Positions 34,664 through 44,461 of a DNA stretch of 51,867 nucleotides are shown here, piece by piece. The stretch comes from an uncultured Eisenbergiella sp. (GTDB taxonomy: Bacteria; Bacillota; Clostridia; Lachnospirales; Lachnospiraceae), in the NCBI GenBank assembly GCA_947630215.1, contig CANRGX010000011.1, positions 1 through 51,867 on the forward strand. Reading direction: 5' to 3'. Position numbers and translations under genes: made by a program. The notes under the pieces were generated by a model. That model ran no database searches and was not told the origin of the DNA. It saw nothing but the letters and a program-made list of their open reading frames with translations. Every line of letters starts with the position of its first letter. Position 1 is the first letter of the stretch.

Positions 34664-35337
34664 GTTTTGTCGTACAGGTCGTCGTATACTTCCTCTGCGA
34701 AATGATCCAGAAAACCGGGCTCCAGACCGGGGAACTGCTCCAGTAAAAGGGAACGGATCCGTTCCATCCGGCGAAAATACAACACCTCTTCCGGCTCCCC
34801 TTCCTCTCTTTTACAGCCCTCGTCTATCCTCTGTACCGTCAGATATTCCCTGGCAAAACGCGTCATCTCCTCCTTTAAGGGAGCTTCCTGCTTTGCCTGC
34901 TGTGCCAGCCTTTTATAGGATCGTAAGGACAGAATCCCCAGCACAAAAAACAGAAGGATCAGACTGCCCATCTCCAGACAGAAAATCAACCGGCTTCTCC
35001 TGCCAAAAGAAATCGGAAGCAGGCCGGACATCAGGAGCACCAGCACAAGAAGGACGACAATCCCGGCCGCTATCAACGTCCAGGCGCCGGATTTAAATTC
35101 CGCGGCCTTTTTGGAGGTCTCCTCGTAGACACCCTTATAGACGCCTGTATCGTCCGGATCCTCCCACGTTTGTAAAACGGTCCTATCCGGGCTGTCGGAC
35201 AACTCTACGCTGTCTGGCATATCCGCGCTGTCGGCCGAATCGGGCAGGGAATCCACCAGCGCGCATCCACAGTCGGCGCATACCTCTATGCCTTCCACAT
35301 ACTCATTTTTGCAGTTCGGGCACCAGGGCATGATCAC
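34660..35337 (-). CDS. Zinc-ribbon membrane protein with a PDS-rich linker
   Basis: A 225-residue protein I cannot assign to a named function. The N-terminus is a CxxC-CxxC zinc ribbon (CPNCKNEY, CADCGCALVDSL). An acidic linker repeats P-D-S and S-A-D units (about residues 31-51). Two membrane helices follow (about 84-106 and 120-140), then a soluble acidic C-terminal region with aromatic and charged residues. The start is a GTG overlapping the nfnB stop, with an ATG two codons later as the alternative. The topology is probably cytoplasmic at both ends. It lies between nfnB and rlmH with overlaps on both sides. Confidence 0.75.
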   Translation of the reverse strand: MIMPWCPNCKNEYVEGIEVCADCGCALVDSLPDSADSADMPDSVELSDSPDRTVLQTWEDPDDTGVYKGVYEETSKKAAEFKSGAWTLIAAGIVVLLVLVLLMSGLLPISFGRRSRLIFCLEMGSLILLFFVLGILSLRSYKRLAQQAKQEAPLKEEMTRFAREYLTVQRIDEGCKREEGEPEEVLYFRRMERIRSLLLEQFPGLEPGFLDHFAEEVYDDLYDKT

Positions 35338-36731
35338 GCGCCCCCTTTGCCCGAAAGAAACTCGTCAATGCCCTTCGCGCCCGCTTTCCCGGCTCCCATG
35401 GCAAGAATCACCGTGGCCGCGCCGGTAACGGCGTCCCCGCCGGCATAAACGCCCTCTTTGCTGGTGCGTCCGTCGGTCTCGTCCGCCACGATACATTTCC
35501 ACTTGTTCGTCTCCAGCCCCTGGGTGGTGGAAGAAATCAGCGGATTGGGAGAAGTGCCGAGCGCCATGATAACCGTGTCCAGTTCCAGCGTAAATTCGGA
35601 GCCTTTGATCTCCACCGGGCGCCTTCTGCCGGATGCATCCGGTTCCCCCAGCTCCATACGCACGCAGACCATACCTTTGACCCAGCCCTTTTCGTCGGTG
35701 AGGATCTCCACCGGGTTGGTCAGCAGATCAAAATGAATGCCTTCTTCCTTGGCGTGGTGTACCTCCTCCACACGGGCCGGAAGCTCCGCTTCACTGCGGC
35801 GGTAAACGATATGCACCTCCGCGCCCAGACGCAGTGCGGTTCTTGCGGCATCCATGGCCACGTTGCCGCCGCCCACGACAGCCACCTTTTTGCTGGGCAT
35901 AATGGGCGTAGGCGCGCTGTCCATAAATGCCTTCATCAGATTGCTTCTGGTCAGATACTCATTGGCGGAAAAGACGCCGTTGGCATTCTCCCCGGGGATC
36001 CCCATAAATTTGGGCAGGCCCGCTCCCGATCCGATAAAGACGGCGGAAAAGCCCTCCTCCTGCAGAAGCGAATCGATGGTGACGGATTTGCCTACGATCA
36101 CATTCGTCTCAATCTTGACGCCCAGCGCCTTTACATTCTCAATTTCCTTTTTTACCACCGCTTCCTTGGGCAGACGAAATTCGGGAATGCCATAGACCAG
36201 CACGCCGCCGGGTTCATGCAGCGCTTCAAAAATGGTGACGTCATATCCCATCTTTGCCAGATCGCCGGCGCAGGTCAACCCCGCAGGGCCCGATCCGATA
36301 ACGGCCACCTTTTTGCCGTTCTTCTCCGCAGGGCCTTCGGGACGGATCCCGGCCTCCCTGGCCCAGTCGGCCACAAAACGCTCCAGCTTACCGATGGAGA
36401 TCGGTTCGCCTTTGATGCCCCGGATACATTTTCCCTCGCACTGGGTCTCCTGCGGGCAGACACGCCCGCAGACCGCAGGCAGCGCGCTGGAACGGCTGAT
36501 GCTCTGATAGGCTCCGGCGATATCGCCCTGTTTTACTTTCCCGATAAAATCGGGAATGTCGATGGACACGGGACACCCCTTTATGCACTGTGCGTTTTTG
36601 CAGCCGATACAGCGCGACGCTTCCTCCATCGCTTCTTCCTGATTGTAGCCCAGACAAACTTCCTCAAAATTTCCCGCCCGTACAGCGGCTTCCTGCTCCC
36701 GTACCGGCACCTTCTTTAAAACGTCTCCCAT
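35334..36731 (-). CDS. nfnB: NfnB-like large subunit, NADPH-binding iron-sulfur flavoprotein (labelled GltA/glutamate synthase small chain)
   Basis: About 465 residues. The N-terminal ferredoxin-like part has two cysteine sets (C41, C44, C49, C53; C88, C92, C98, C102) for [4Fe-4S] clusters; an FAD motif VIGSGPAGLTCAGDLA follows near residue 140, and an NADPH motif GGGNVAMDAARTALRLGA near 285 with YRRSE. The family is often named glutamate synthase small subunit, but no large GOGAT subunit is nearby; the NfnA partner lies 16 nt upstream, so it is better read as NfnB of the bifurcating NADH-dependent ferredoxin:NADP oxidoreductase. Start at 36731 follows GGAAGG by 7 nt. Confidence 0.9.
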   Translation of the reverse strand: MGDVLKKVPVREQEAAVRAGNFEEVCLGYNQEEAMEEASRCIGCKNAQCIKGCPVSIDIPDFIGKVKQGDIAGAYQSISRSSALPAVCGRVCPQETQCEGKCIRGIKGEPISIGKLERFVADWAREAGIRPEGPAEKNGKKVAVIGSGPAGLTCAGDLAKMGYDVTIFEALHEPGGVLVYGIPEFRLPKEAVVKKEIENVKALGVKIETNVIVGKSVTIDSLLQEEGFSAVFIGSGAGLPKFMGIPGENANGVFSANEYLTRSNLMKAFMDSAPTPIMPSKKVAVVGGGNVAMDAARTALRLGAEVHIVYRRSEAELPARVEEVHHAKEEGIHFDLLTNPVEILTDEKGWVKGMVCVRMELGEPDASGRRRPVEIKGSEFTLELDTVIMALGTSPNPLISSTTQGLETNKWKCIVADETDGRTSKEGVYAGGDAVTGAATVILAMGAGKAGAKGIDEFLSGKGGA

Positions 36732-36747
36732 GCTCGTCCTTCCTTTC

Positions 36748-37644
36748 TCATCCTTCGCACATGCCGCAGCCGCCATGATGGGTCTCCCCCTCCTGGGCCG
36801 CCAGATATGCTCTGCCTTCCTCGGTCTTATAGATCAGCTGACGCTGCATCGCTTCCTCGAAATTCACCAGATGTCCGTCAAATTCCGGCCCGTCCACACA
36901 GGCGAACTTCACCTGGCCGCCGACGGTGACGCGGCAGGCGCCGCACATTCCCGTGCCGTCCACCATAATCGGGTTTAAGCTGACCACGGTGGGAATCTGC
37001 AGCTCTTTTGTCATTTTGCAGACGAACTTCATCATAATCATGGGGCCGATGGCGATACAGACATCATAGGATTTTCCTTCCTTTGTCACCAGATCCTGAA
37101 TGGTCTGGGTCACCATGCCGCTTCTGCCATAGGAGCCGTCGTCGGTGGTCACATAAAGATTGCCAGCCACCGCCTCCATTTCCTTTTCCAGAATCAACAG
37201 ATCCTTCGTTTTTGCCCCGATGATGACATCGGCCATAACGCCCTGCTCGCGCAGCCATTTCACCTGCGGATAAACCGGGGCGGTGCCCACGCCGCCTGCC
37301 ACGAACAGAATCCGTTTCTTTTTCAGATCCTCAACGTTCTCCCGGGTCAGATCGGAAGGACATCCCAGCGGGCCTGCCACATCCGTAAAGCAATCCCCTG
37401 CCTTTAAGTCCTTCATGAAATAGGTGCTGGCTCCCACGACCTGGAACACAATCGTGATCGTCCCCTTTTGTCTGTCGTAATCACAGATGGTCAGCGGGAT
37501 GCGCTCCCCTTCCTTTCCGGAACGCACGATGACGAACTGCCCCGGCAGGCAGGACTTCGCAATGCGCGCCGCTTCCACTTCCATCAAATAGATGTTGGCG
37601 GTCAGTTCCTTCGCTTGTAAAATCTGATACATATTTTCTATCAC
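36748..37644 (-). CDS. nfnA: NfnA-like small subunit, NAD-binding FAD/[2Fe-2S] protein
   Basis: A 298-residue protein of the sulfide/dihydroorotate dehydrogenase-like FAD/NAD-binding family. The FAD domain (1-100), the NAD domain with FVAGGVGTAPVYPQV (114-128), and the [2Fe-2S] segment VDGTGMCGACR are seen: C234, C237 and C249, with D229 in the place of the unusual Asp ligand of Thermotoga NfnA. With NfnB downstream it should catalyse electron-bifurcating transfer between NADPH and NADH plus ferredoxin. The C-terminus HHGGCGMCEG is rich in His and Cys. PyrK is an alternative family member, but no pyrD is present. Confidence 0.9.
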   Translation of the reverse strand: MIENMYQILQAKELTANIYLMEVEAARIAKSCLPGQFVIVRSGKEGERIPLTICDYDRQKGTITIVFQVVGASTYFMKDLKAGDCFTDVAGPLGCPSDLTRENVEDLKKKRILFVAGGVGTAPVYPQVKWLREQGVMADVIIGAKTKDLLILEKEMEAVAGNLYVTTDDGSYGRSGMVTQTIQDLVTKEGKSYDVCIAIGPMIMMKFVCKMTKELQIPTVVSLNPIMVDGTGMCGACRVTVGGQVKFACVDGPEFDGHLVNFEEAMQRQLIYKTEEGRAYLAAQEGETHHGGCGMCEG

Positions 37645-37684
37645 CTTTCCGCCCTATGGGCTATTTTACGGAGCCGCCAAAAGA

Positions 37685-39127
37685 TTATCCGGCGCTCCCG
37701 TCTTCCTGTGTCGTCGGCTCGATGGCATACAGCTTATAACTGCCGTCGGCCTGCTGTTCGATCCGGTAACATTCCCCGGAAATATAATTTACCACATAAC
37801 GGTTCCCGGTGCTGCTGGCACTGCCCCCCGTTTCCTCGTAATATTCCCGGTACAGATAATAGTTGTTTTGGTTTACCGTGAGCGGATACCGGTAGGAATA
37901 CCGGTTCTTCCCGCTCTTTCCCGGCACGCTGCCCTGAATATCGCTGAGAATGCCTGCGCTGCGCAGGGAAAGCAAAAGCTGGTTCTGCGCAGCCTCCGTG
38001 TTTAACACCGGATGGAGGTTGAGCGTGTACTGCCGTTTTGTCACCTCCCCGGTAATCCCTCCCGGAGAGATCACCGCAAAGCAGATGGTGGAATATCCTG
38101 CGGGCATCCACAGGGGCGCCTGATAAGCAAAACTGTTCTGATCCGGCGTAGTGCCGTCCAGCGTATAATAGACCTCCCCCTCCTTGGGCAGCGTCACCTC
38201 GATCAGGCACGGCTCCGCATATTCTCCGGATTCCGGCGTCACCTCCGGCGCGTCCGGTACGTTCACGTCGATGTAATAGGTCTGTGTCACCACGCTGCTG
38301 CTCACCCCGTACCGGTTGACATACAGCGCCTTGAGCGTATAGGAACCGGATTCCATGGCGATGGGCGCCGTATAGACCTGGCTGTCCTGCGTGGGTTCCG
38401 ACCCGTCCAGGGTATAATAGACGGTTCCGGCCACGTTGCCAAGCAGCTTCACGTTCTGCTTTTCATAGTAGGTATCTCCCACCGGATCAAATTCCGGCGG
38501 ATCCGCCATATAATCCGCGTAAAGGTTGCGGATTTCCCTGTCCGTACAGTCGGCCAGCAGCCGGCTGATGGCCTCGTAGTCCTGGGTCTTTTCCTCGATC
38601 AGCACCAGTCTGCGGTAGGCTTCTTCGTTGGAACCCTCCAGCGCGATGGTTCTCTGACAGATCTGCCTTGCCCTCTCCCAGTCCTCCATCGCATAGTAGC
38701 AGCCGGAAAGCCGGTTCAAATAGGACACGTTATTGGGAGAAAGGGCCACGGCCCGTTCCAGCCGTTTCGCAGCGTTGTCATACTGCTGTTTCTCCAGGCA
38801 GGAAACGCCCCGGTCATACTGATAGGCCGGCACAAAGTACAGCGCTGCCGCAACCGCTCCCGCCAGGATCAGCATCGCGGCCAAAAGGATCAGATAGAAC
38901 AGACCGCTTTTTTTCCGCCGGAGAGTTCTGGCCGGTTCTTGCGGAGCCAGTTCTTCCAGGGCCGTCTCTCCCGGGGCCGCTATTTCCGTCGCCACGTTCG
39001 ACAGTGTGGTATCAATCCTGTTTTCCACCTCGGGCTCGAATTCCGGGACGATCTGTATTTCGGTACCGCACTGTCCGCAATACAGCTTTCCGTCCTCTAT
39101 TTCGGCCCCGCAGTTCGGACATTTCAT
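37685..39127 (-). CDS. Zinc-ribbon/TPR membrane protein with two chitobiase-like C-terminal domains
   Basis: A 480-residue protein of unknown role. Domains in order: N-terminal zinc ribbon (C3, C6, C17, C20); an acidic linker; one membrane helix (about 75-98); TPR repeats (about 103-195, YDRGVSCLEKQQYDNAAKRL and YLNRLSGCYYAMEDWERARQ each typical); two beta-sandwich units resembling the chitobiase/beta-hexosaminidase C-terminal domain (about 215-290 and 295-372), each with YYTLDG and a following P-x-PI/PL; and a C-terminal domain ending in polar residues. The zinc ribbon should be inside the cell and the rest outside. It lies between fhs and nfnA with 36-40 nt gaps, but no metabolic link is evident. 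Confidence 0.82.
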   Translation of the reverse strand: MKCPNCGAEIEDGKLYCGQCGTEIQIVPEFEPEVENRIDTTLSNVATEIAAPGETALEELAPQEPARTLRRKKSGLFYLILLAAMLILAGAVAAALYFVPAYQYDRGVSCLEKQQYDNAAKRLERAVALSPNNVSYLNRLSGCYYAMEDWERARQICQRTIALEGSNEEAYRRLVLIEEKTQDYEAISRLLADCTDREIRNLYADYMADPPEFDPVGDTYYEKQNVKLLGNVAGTVYYTLDGSEPTQDSQVYTAPIAMESGSYTLKALYVNRYGVSSSVVTQTYYIDVNVPDAPEVTPESGEYAEPCLIEVTLPKEGEVYYTLDGTTPDQNSFAYQAPLWMPAGYSTICFAVISPGGITGEVTKRQYTLNLHPVLNTEAAQNQLLLSLRSAGILSDIQGSVPGKSGKNRYSYRYPLTVNQNNYYLYREYYEETGGSASSTGNRYVVNYISGECYRIEQQADGSYKLYAIEPTTQEDGSAG

Positions 39128-39163
39128 AAAAAAACCTCTTTTTGGCCCACGTCCTGCAGTAAA

Positions 39164-40834
39164 TCAGAACAGGCCCGTGATTTTTCCATCTTCGTCCACA
39201 TCAATGCCATAGGCCGCCGGCTTTTTGGGCAGGCCCGGCATGGTCATCACCGCGCCGGTAAGCGCCACCAGAAAACCGGCCCCTGCGGAAACATAAACCT
39301 CTCTTACGTTTATGCAAAAGCCCTCCGGCCGTCCCAGCAGCTCTGCGTTGTCGGAAAGGGAGTACTGGGTTTTGGCCATACAGACCGGGAAACGGGAAAA
39401 TCCCAGGGCTTCCAGCCTGTCGATCTGCTTCTGGGCCGCAGGACTGTAGGTAACGCCGTCGGCTCCGTAAATCTGCCGGGCTATGATCCCGATCTTCTCC
39501 CGGACGCTGCAGCCATCCTCGTAGAGGAGCTGAAAATGACTTTCTTTTTCCTCCAGGGTTTTCAGCACCTTCTGCGCCAGCTCGATGCCGCCCTCGCCGC
39601 CTTTTTCCCACACCTTTGCAAGCGCAAACTCGCATCCACGGGCTTCGCAGAAACAGCGGACAAACTCCGTCTCGGCCAGGGTATCCGTGACGAAGGAATT
39701 TAACGTAACCACAACGGGTACGCCGTATTTCTGCAGGTTCTCGATGTGTTTTTCCAGGTTCGCGATGCCCCTGCGCAGCGCTTCCAGATCTTCGTGATCC
39801 AAATCTGCCTTCGCCACGCCGCCGTTGTATTTGAGGGCGCGCACGGTAGCCACCAGCACCACGGCGTCCGGTTTCAGGCCGGCCATCCGGCACTTGATGT
39901 CAAAGAACTTTTCCGCGCCCAGATCCGCGCCAAAGCCCGCTTCCGTCACCACCAGATCCGCCATCCTCAGAGCCGCCCGGGTGGCGCGCACGGAATTACA
40001 GCCGTGGGCGATGTTGGCAAAGGGACCGCCGTGTACGATGACAGGCGTATGCTCCAGGGTCTGAACCAGATTGGGCTTTAGGGCATCCTTTAAAAGCGCC
40101 GCCATGGCGCCCACCGCCTGCAGATCCCCCGCCGTCACCGGTTCCCCGCTATATGTATAAGCTACTACAATACGGCCCAGTCTTTCCTTCAGATCCCGCA
40201 TATCCTCCGCCAGGCAGAGGATCGCCATGATTTCGGAAGCCACCGTGATCACAAAGTGATCCTCCCGCACCATGCCGTCGGCCTTTGCGCCCAGTCCGAC
40301 GACCACATTGCGCAGCACTCTGTCGTTCATGTCCAGACAGCGTTTCCAGACCACCTGTCTCGGATCGATGCCCAGTTCGTTTCCCTGCTGGATGTGATTG
40401 TCCAAAAGCGCCGCCAGCAGATTGTTGGCCGAAGTGATCGCGTGAAAGTCCCCGGTAAAATGCAGATTCAGATCCTCCATGGGCACCACCTGGGCATATC
40501 CGCCGCCGGTGGCGCCTCCCTTGATGCCAAAACAGGGGCCAAGGGAAGGTTCCCTGAGCGCGACCACAGCCTTTTTGCCCATCCGTCCAAAGGCCTCTCC
40601 CAGTCCGACGCTGACCGTGGTTTTTCCCTCTCCGGCCGGCGTGGGATTGATGGCGGTCACCAGGATCAGCCTGCCCTGGGGCCTTTCTTTGAGCGAAGCA
40701 AGATAGGCGTCGGATATTTTTGCTTTATAACGGCCATACAGCTCCAGCTCCCCTTCGGGAATGCCAAGCTGCGCCGCCACCTCTGCAATGGGGGAAAGCA
40801 CGGCCTCCTGCGCGATTTGGATATCGCTTTTCAT
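39164..40834 (-). CDS. fhs: Formate-tetrahydrofolate ligase
   Basis: A 556-residue 10-formyl-THF synthetase that joins formate to THF with ATP, feeding purine, formyl-Met and, in acetogens, the Wood-Ljungdahl methyl branch. The P-loop [18 protein letters not shown] (65-82), [21 protein letters not shown] (in parts), [17 protein letters not shown] and the C-terminal [10 protein letters not shown] are family hallmarks. Length is standard. The start follows GGAGCGTGATTTTCT. It lies 19 nt after ftsK. Together with 5-FCL and nfnAB downstream it gives this region a folate and redox theme; other Wood-Ljungdahl genes are not in the window. Confidence 0.97.
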   Translation of the reverse strand: MKSDIQIAQEAVLSPIAEVAAQLGIPEGELELYGRYKAKISDAYLASLKERPQGRLILVTAINPTPAGEGKTTVSVGLGEAFGRMGKKAVVALREPSLGPCFGIKGGATGGGYAQVVPMEDLNLHFTGDFHAITSANNLLAALLDNHIQQGNELGIDPRQVVWKRCLDMNDRVLRNVVVGLGAKADGMVREDHFVITVASEIMAILCLAEDMRDLKERLGRIVVAYTYSGEPVTAGDLQAVGAMAALLKDALKPNLVQTLEHTPVIVHGGPFANIAHGCNSVRATRAALRMADLVVTEAGFGADLGAEKFFDIKCRMAGLKPDAVVLVATVRALKYNGGVAKADLDHEDLEALRRGIANLEKHIENLQKYGVPVVVTLNSFVTDTLAETEFVRCFCEARGCEFALAKVWEKGGEGGIELAQKVLKTLEEKESHFQLLYEDGCSVREKIGIIARQIYGADGVTYSPAAQKQIDRLEALGFSRFPVCMAKTQYSLSDNAELLGRPEGFCINVREVYVSAGAGFLVALTGAVMTMPGLPKKPAAYGIDVDEDGKITGLF

Positions 40835-40853
40835 AGAAAATCACGCTCCTTTT

Positions 40854-43622
40854 TTAGATGATTTCTTCCACCAGCTGTTCAAACTCCTCCATGGTCATCA
40901 GCACTTTTCTGGGCTTGGTGCCCTCCTCCTCGCCGACTACGCCGGCGTCGGCAAGCTGATCCATGATTCTGGCCGCCCGGTTGAAACCGATTTTGAACAC
41001 GCGCTGCAGCATCCCGATGGACGCCTTGTCCTTGTCGATGATAAACTTGCCCGCTTCCACGAAATGTTCGTCATATTCCGCAGCGCCGCCTGTGGCGGTT
41101 CCGTCGCTGCTTCCCATATCCTTCAGCTTGTCTTCGATCTCACTGCTGTAATAATTGCCGATATTCTGATTTTTCAAAAAGTCCACCACGGCGGAAACTT
41201 CCTCGTCGGAAACGAAAGCGCCCTGCACGCGCACCGGCTTGGAATAGCCCTGCGGATAGAAAAGCATATCGCCCTTTCCCAGCAGTTTTTCCGCGCCGTT
41301 CATATCCAGAATCGTGCGGGAATCCACACCGCTGGAAACGGCGAAGGCCACGCGGCTGGGCATGTTGGCCTTGATCAGACCGGTTATCACGTCCACGGAG
41401 GGGCGCTGGGTGGCGATGATCAGATGGATGCCCGCAGCCCTGGCCAGCTGGGCCAGACGGCAGATGGATTCCTCCACCTCGCCGGGCGCCACCATCATCA
41501 GATCCGCCAGCTCGTCCACAATGATCACAATCTGCGGCATCCTGCCGGGCAGATCCGTCTCCCCTTTCTGTTCCAGCTCCTCTATTTTCTTGTTAAAGCC
41601 TTTCAGATCCCGCACGTTGTAGTCCGCAAACTTCTTATAGCGATCCGTCATTTCCGCCACGCCCCACTGCAGGGCGGCAGAAGCCTTCTTGGGATCCGTC
41701 ACCACCGGGATGAGCAGATGGGGAATGCCGTTGTAGACGCTCAGCTCCACCACCTTGGGATCCACCAGGATCAGCTTGACCTCGGACGGCTTTGCCTTAT
41801 ACAAAATGCTCATGATCAGCGTATTGATGCAGACGGACTTTCCGGATCCCGTAGCACCGGCAATGAGCATATGCGGCATCTTGGCAATATCCGACACGAT
41901 CACCTTGCCCCCGATATCCTTTCCCACCGCAAAGGAGATCCGGGAGGGAAATTCCCGAAATTCTCTGGATTCCACCAGTTCCCGAAACCCTACCGCCATC
42001 GTGGTCTTGTTGGGCACTTCGATACCGACCGCGGATTTACCCAAAATCGGCGCCTCGATACGCACGTCCGTGGCAGCCAGATTCAGCTTGATGTCGTCCG
42101 AAAGGCTCAGGATCTTGCTCACCCGGACGCCCTGCTCCGGCTGCAGTTCATAGCGCGTCACCGTGGGGCCCTGGCTGATATCCGTAATCGTTACGCGCAC
42201 GCCGAAAGTCTGCAGGGTTTCCTGCAGATGCCTTGCGGTTTCCCGCAGCTGTTCCGCGCTGTCGCCGCCTCCGTTCTTTTCGGTTTTATGTAACAGGGAA
42301 ACGGGCGGGAACCGATAGGGTTTTTCCGGCTGCGGCCGTGGCTGGGGCTGTGGCTGAATCTGTGCCGTCTTCTCTGTCCGGTCCTTTTCCGGCATGACGG
42401 CCCTGGGACGAACCGGAGGCACAGTCTTTGCTTTTTCCGCTCCCCCCATCCCAGAACGCTCGTTTTGGCTGCCGCTATCCTGCCCCGTCACAGGTTCCGT
42501 CTTATGCGAAGCACCGGTATCTTCCGGCCAGAAACGCACTTCCTCCATATCCCGGTAGACGTCGGACTGTCCGGCCTGCATCGTTTCCGTCACCGCCGCC
42601 GGCTCCTGCGGATAGGCTTCGATATCATCCGGTTCCCATTCCCCGGCAGTCTCCTCCATCGTGGTAACCGGTATGCTGTCATAATCAAAGGACGGCTCTC
42701 CCATAGGGGTCACACGGTGGACCTCCACCGTACTTGCGACGGGCTGATCCAGCGTGATCTCATGGATATTGTCCCGGGCTTTCTTCCCGGTTTCCTGCTT
42801 TAAGCTCGTATCCGCCATCACGCCGGTAACCTTCTTATCCATACGCAGGATGCGTTCCGCTTCCAGCTGTTCCTGTTCTTCCCTGCGCTTTTGCTCCTGT
42901 TCCAGCCTCCTGGCGCGTTCTTCCTCTCTCCTGCTGCGGGATTCCTCCCTGCGCCTCTCATTGCGCTCCCGGCGCACCTGGGCGTCCGAACGGGCCGTCT
43001 CATAGACGTACCGGCCGGAGGATTTCACCCGCCCGACCACGGACTGCTCCGTGATGACAACCACACAGATGACGGCCAGCACCAAAAGCAGCAGGATCGT
43101 GCCCACCATGCCCAGAAAGTGGTGCATCGCCCAGGCCAGGGATCCGGAAAAGACCCCGCCCCCGGTCTTGGCGGAAGCGCTGGCCTCATAGAACTCCTTT
43201 ACCGCATAGTCCTGCGGCAGATCGCCGCCTCTTGCCACCAGTTCAAACACCACGCCGGCCAAAAAAAACAGCAGGATCCCAGCTATCAGCTTTCGGCTGG
43301 CCGTGCGGTTTCCCTGATTGGAAATCCCGAAAGCGACCGCCACGAAAGCTGCCACCGGCGCTGCATAGGCCACTGTGCCGAACAGGCCGAACATCACTTT
43401 GCTGATCGCGTCTCCCACCACGCCGATAATGCCAAAATTGCACAAAAACAGCAGCACCGTGAGCGCAAAAACGCCAATCAGGACAATTTCATCCCGGATT
43501 GCGTTTTCCTCCTGCGTCTGCGATACTGTCTGCCTTGCCCGGTTCCCCGCGCCGCTTTTGCCTTTCTGCGAAGCGCTGCCCCGGGAAGCGCTTTTTCTGC
43601 CTCTCTGAGCAGATGCTGCCAT
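40854..43622 (-). CDS. ftsK: FtsK/SpoIIIE-family DNA translocase
   Basis: A 922-residue hexameric DNA pump that clears chromosome from the closing septum and, in spore formers, moves the chromosome into the forespore. Four N-terminal membrane helices (about 44-66, 75-100, 110-130, 168-190) are followed by an Arg/Glu-rich predicted coil (215-262), a long linker with a Q/P repeat (about 421-434), then the motor: Walker [10 protein letters not shown] (589-597), [11 protein letters not shown], and [14 protein letters not shown]. The C-terminal gamma winged-helix domain for KOPS-like reading is present ([22 protein letters not shown], in parts). Start has GGAGGGATAGT. tepA lies 52 nt upstream, with a short stem in the gap. 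Confidence 0.95.
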   Translation of the reverse strand: MAASAQRGRKSASRGSASQKGKSGAGNRARQTVSQTQEENAIRDEIVLIGVFALTVLLFLCNFGIIGVVGDAISKVMFGLFGTVAYAAPVAAFVAVAFGISNQGNRTASRKLIAGILLFFLAGVVFELVARGGDLPQDYAVKEFYEASASAKTGGGVFSGSLAWAMHHFLGMVGTILLLLVLAVICVVVITEQSVVGRVKSSGRYVYETARSDAQVRRERNERRREESRSRREEERARRLEQEQKRREEQEQLEAERILRMDKKVTGVMADTSLKQETGKKARDNIHEITLDQPVASTVEVHRVTPMGEPSFDYDSIPVTTMEETAGEWEPDDIEAYPQEPAAVTETMQAGQSDVYRDMEEVRFWPEDTGASHKTEPVTGQDSGSQNERSGMGGAEKAKTVPPVRPRAVMPEKDRTEKTAQIQPQPQPRPQPEKPYRFPPVSLLHKTEKNGGGDSAEQLRETARHLQETLQTFGVRVTITDISQGPTVTRYELQPEQGVRVSKILSLSDDIKLNLAATDVRIEAPILGKSAVGIEVPNKTTMAVGFRELVESREFREFPSRISFAVGKDIGGKVIVSDIAKMPHMLIAGATGSGKSVCINTLIMSILYKAKPSEVKLILVDPKVVELSVYNGIPHLLIPVVTDPKKASAALQWGVAEMTDRYKKFADYNVRDLKGFNKKIEELEQKGETDLPGRMPQIVIIVDELADLMMVAPGEVEESICRLAQLARAAGIHLIIATQRPSVDVITGLIKANMPSRVAFAVSSGVDSRTILDMNGAEKLLGKGDMLFYPQGYSKPVRVQGAFVSDEEVSAVVDFLKNQNIGNYYSSEIEDKLKDMGSSDGTATGGAAEYDEHFVEAGKFIIDKDKASIGMLQRVFKIGFNRAARIMDQLADAGVVGEEEGTKPRKVLMTMEEFEQLVEEII

Positions 43623-43674
43623 ACTATCCCTCCTGCGTCCGCTTTTTTTGAAAGCGGAACCGGTATTCAGTATA

Positions 43675-44391
43675 TCACTTTATCTTTCTTTTGTCACTAT
43701 CGCGGTTTTTCTTTTTCCCGTTTTCCACCATCTCATGCAGCGTGCCCAGCGCCTGCCGGATCCCGCCTACTTCGGAAATGATGCCCTCCCGAACCGCTTC
43801 CTGTCCCACCAGAATCGTGCCCAGATCCTTGGTCAGCATCCCCTGATTCATCATCAGTTCCTCCATCCGCTTCTGGGTCACGTTGCAGTGGGTGCAGACA
43901 AAACCGGTGATCCGATCCTGAATCTGCTTGAAATAATCATAGGTCTGCTGGGCGCCGATGACCGTACCGCTCATCCGCACCGGGTGGATCACCATGGTAC
44001 CGGAGGGGACGATATAGGAATAATCCGTGCTCACCGCGATGGGCACCCCGATGGAATGACTGCCGCCAAGAACCAGGGATACCGTGGGCTTGCTTAAAGA
44101 CGCAATCATCTCCGCGATGGCGAGTCCCGCCTCCACGTCTCCTCCCATGGTGTTGAGTAAAACCAGCAGGCCGCCGATATTCCTGCTGTCCTCGATGGCC
44201 GCAAGCTGCGGCAGAATATGCTCGTACTTGGTGGTCTTAGAGGAACTGCTCAGATTATCGTGCCCCTCAATTTCCCCGATGATGGTCAGCAGATGAATCG
44301 CCGCCTCTCCTTCCTGGGAGGGAAACGTCATCTGTCCGGTTTCCTCCACGCGCTCGTCCCGGTGCTGCTCCTGTTCTTCCTTCTTACCCAT
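43675..44391 (-). CDS. tepA: TepA, ClpP-like translocation-enhancing serine protease
   Basis: A 238-residue ClpP/crotonase-fold protein of the TepA (YmfB) group. Likely catalytic triad: S113 in GGSHSIGV, H136 in VIHPVR and D189 in MLTKDLG. TepA has been linked in Bacillus to secretion and sporulation; it has no ClpX-docking assignment here. The N-terminal 25 residues are charged and low in complexity. The ATG at 44391 has its AGGAG within one arm of a strong hairpin (44392-44443), so translation or transcription may be controlled there. It is followed by ftsK, the same order as tepA-spoIIIE in Bacillus. Confidence 0.9.
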   Translation of the reverse strand: MGKKEEQEQHRDERVEETGQMTFPSQEGEAAIHLLTIIGEIEGHDNLSSSSKTTKYEHILPQLAAIEDSRNIGGLLVLLNTMGGDVEAGLAIAEMIASLSKPTVSLVLGGSHSIGVPIAVSTDYSYIVPSGTMVIHPVRMSGTVIGAQQTYDYFKQIQDRITGFVCTHCNVTQKRMEELMMNQGMLTKDLGTILVGQEAVREGIISEVGGIRQALGTLHEMVENGKKKNRDSDKRKIK

Positions 44392-44443
44392 AAAAAATCA
44401 CTCCTGCACTCTTTTATGTTCTGCATAAAGTCTGCGCAGGAGT
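44392..44443 (-). terminator. Hairpin with U-run covering the tepA ribosome-binding site
   Basis: Minus strand: ACTCCTGC (44436-44443) pairs with GCAGGAGT (44400-44407), 8 bp, with an inner CTTTATG/CATAAAG stem, and T6 follows at 44392-44397. It has the look of an intrinsic terminator after the upstream membrane-protein gene. The same arm contains the tepA AGGAG, so folding would also hide that site. Confidence 0.6.
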
Positions 44444-44461
44444 CTCTTGTTTTATGCGCCG

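Noticed and set aside
35334-37644. The gltA/sudB-like pair considered as glutamate synthase
   Set aside because: No large GOGAT subunit is present; the pair matches NfnA/NfnB by adjacency, cluster cysteines and motifs.
43638-43658. Stem TCCGCTTT/AAAGCGGA in the tepA-ftsK gap considered as a terminator
   Set aside because: No U-run follows on the minus strand; at most a small mRNA stem before the ftsK ribosome-binding site.
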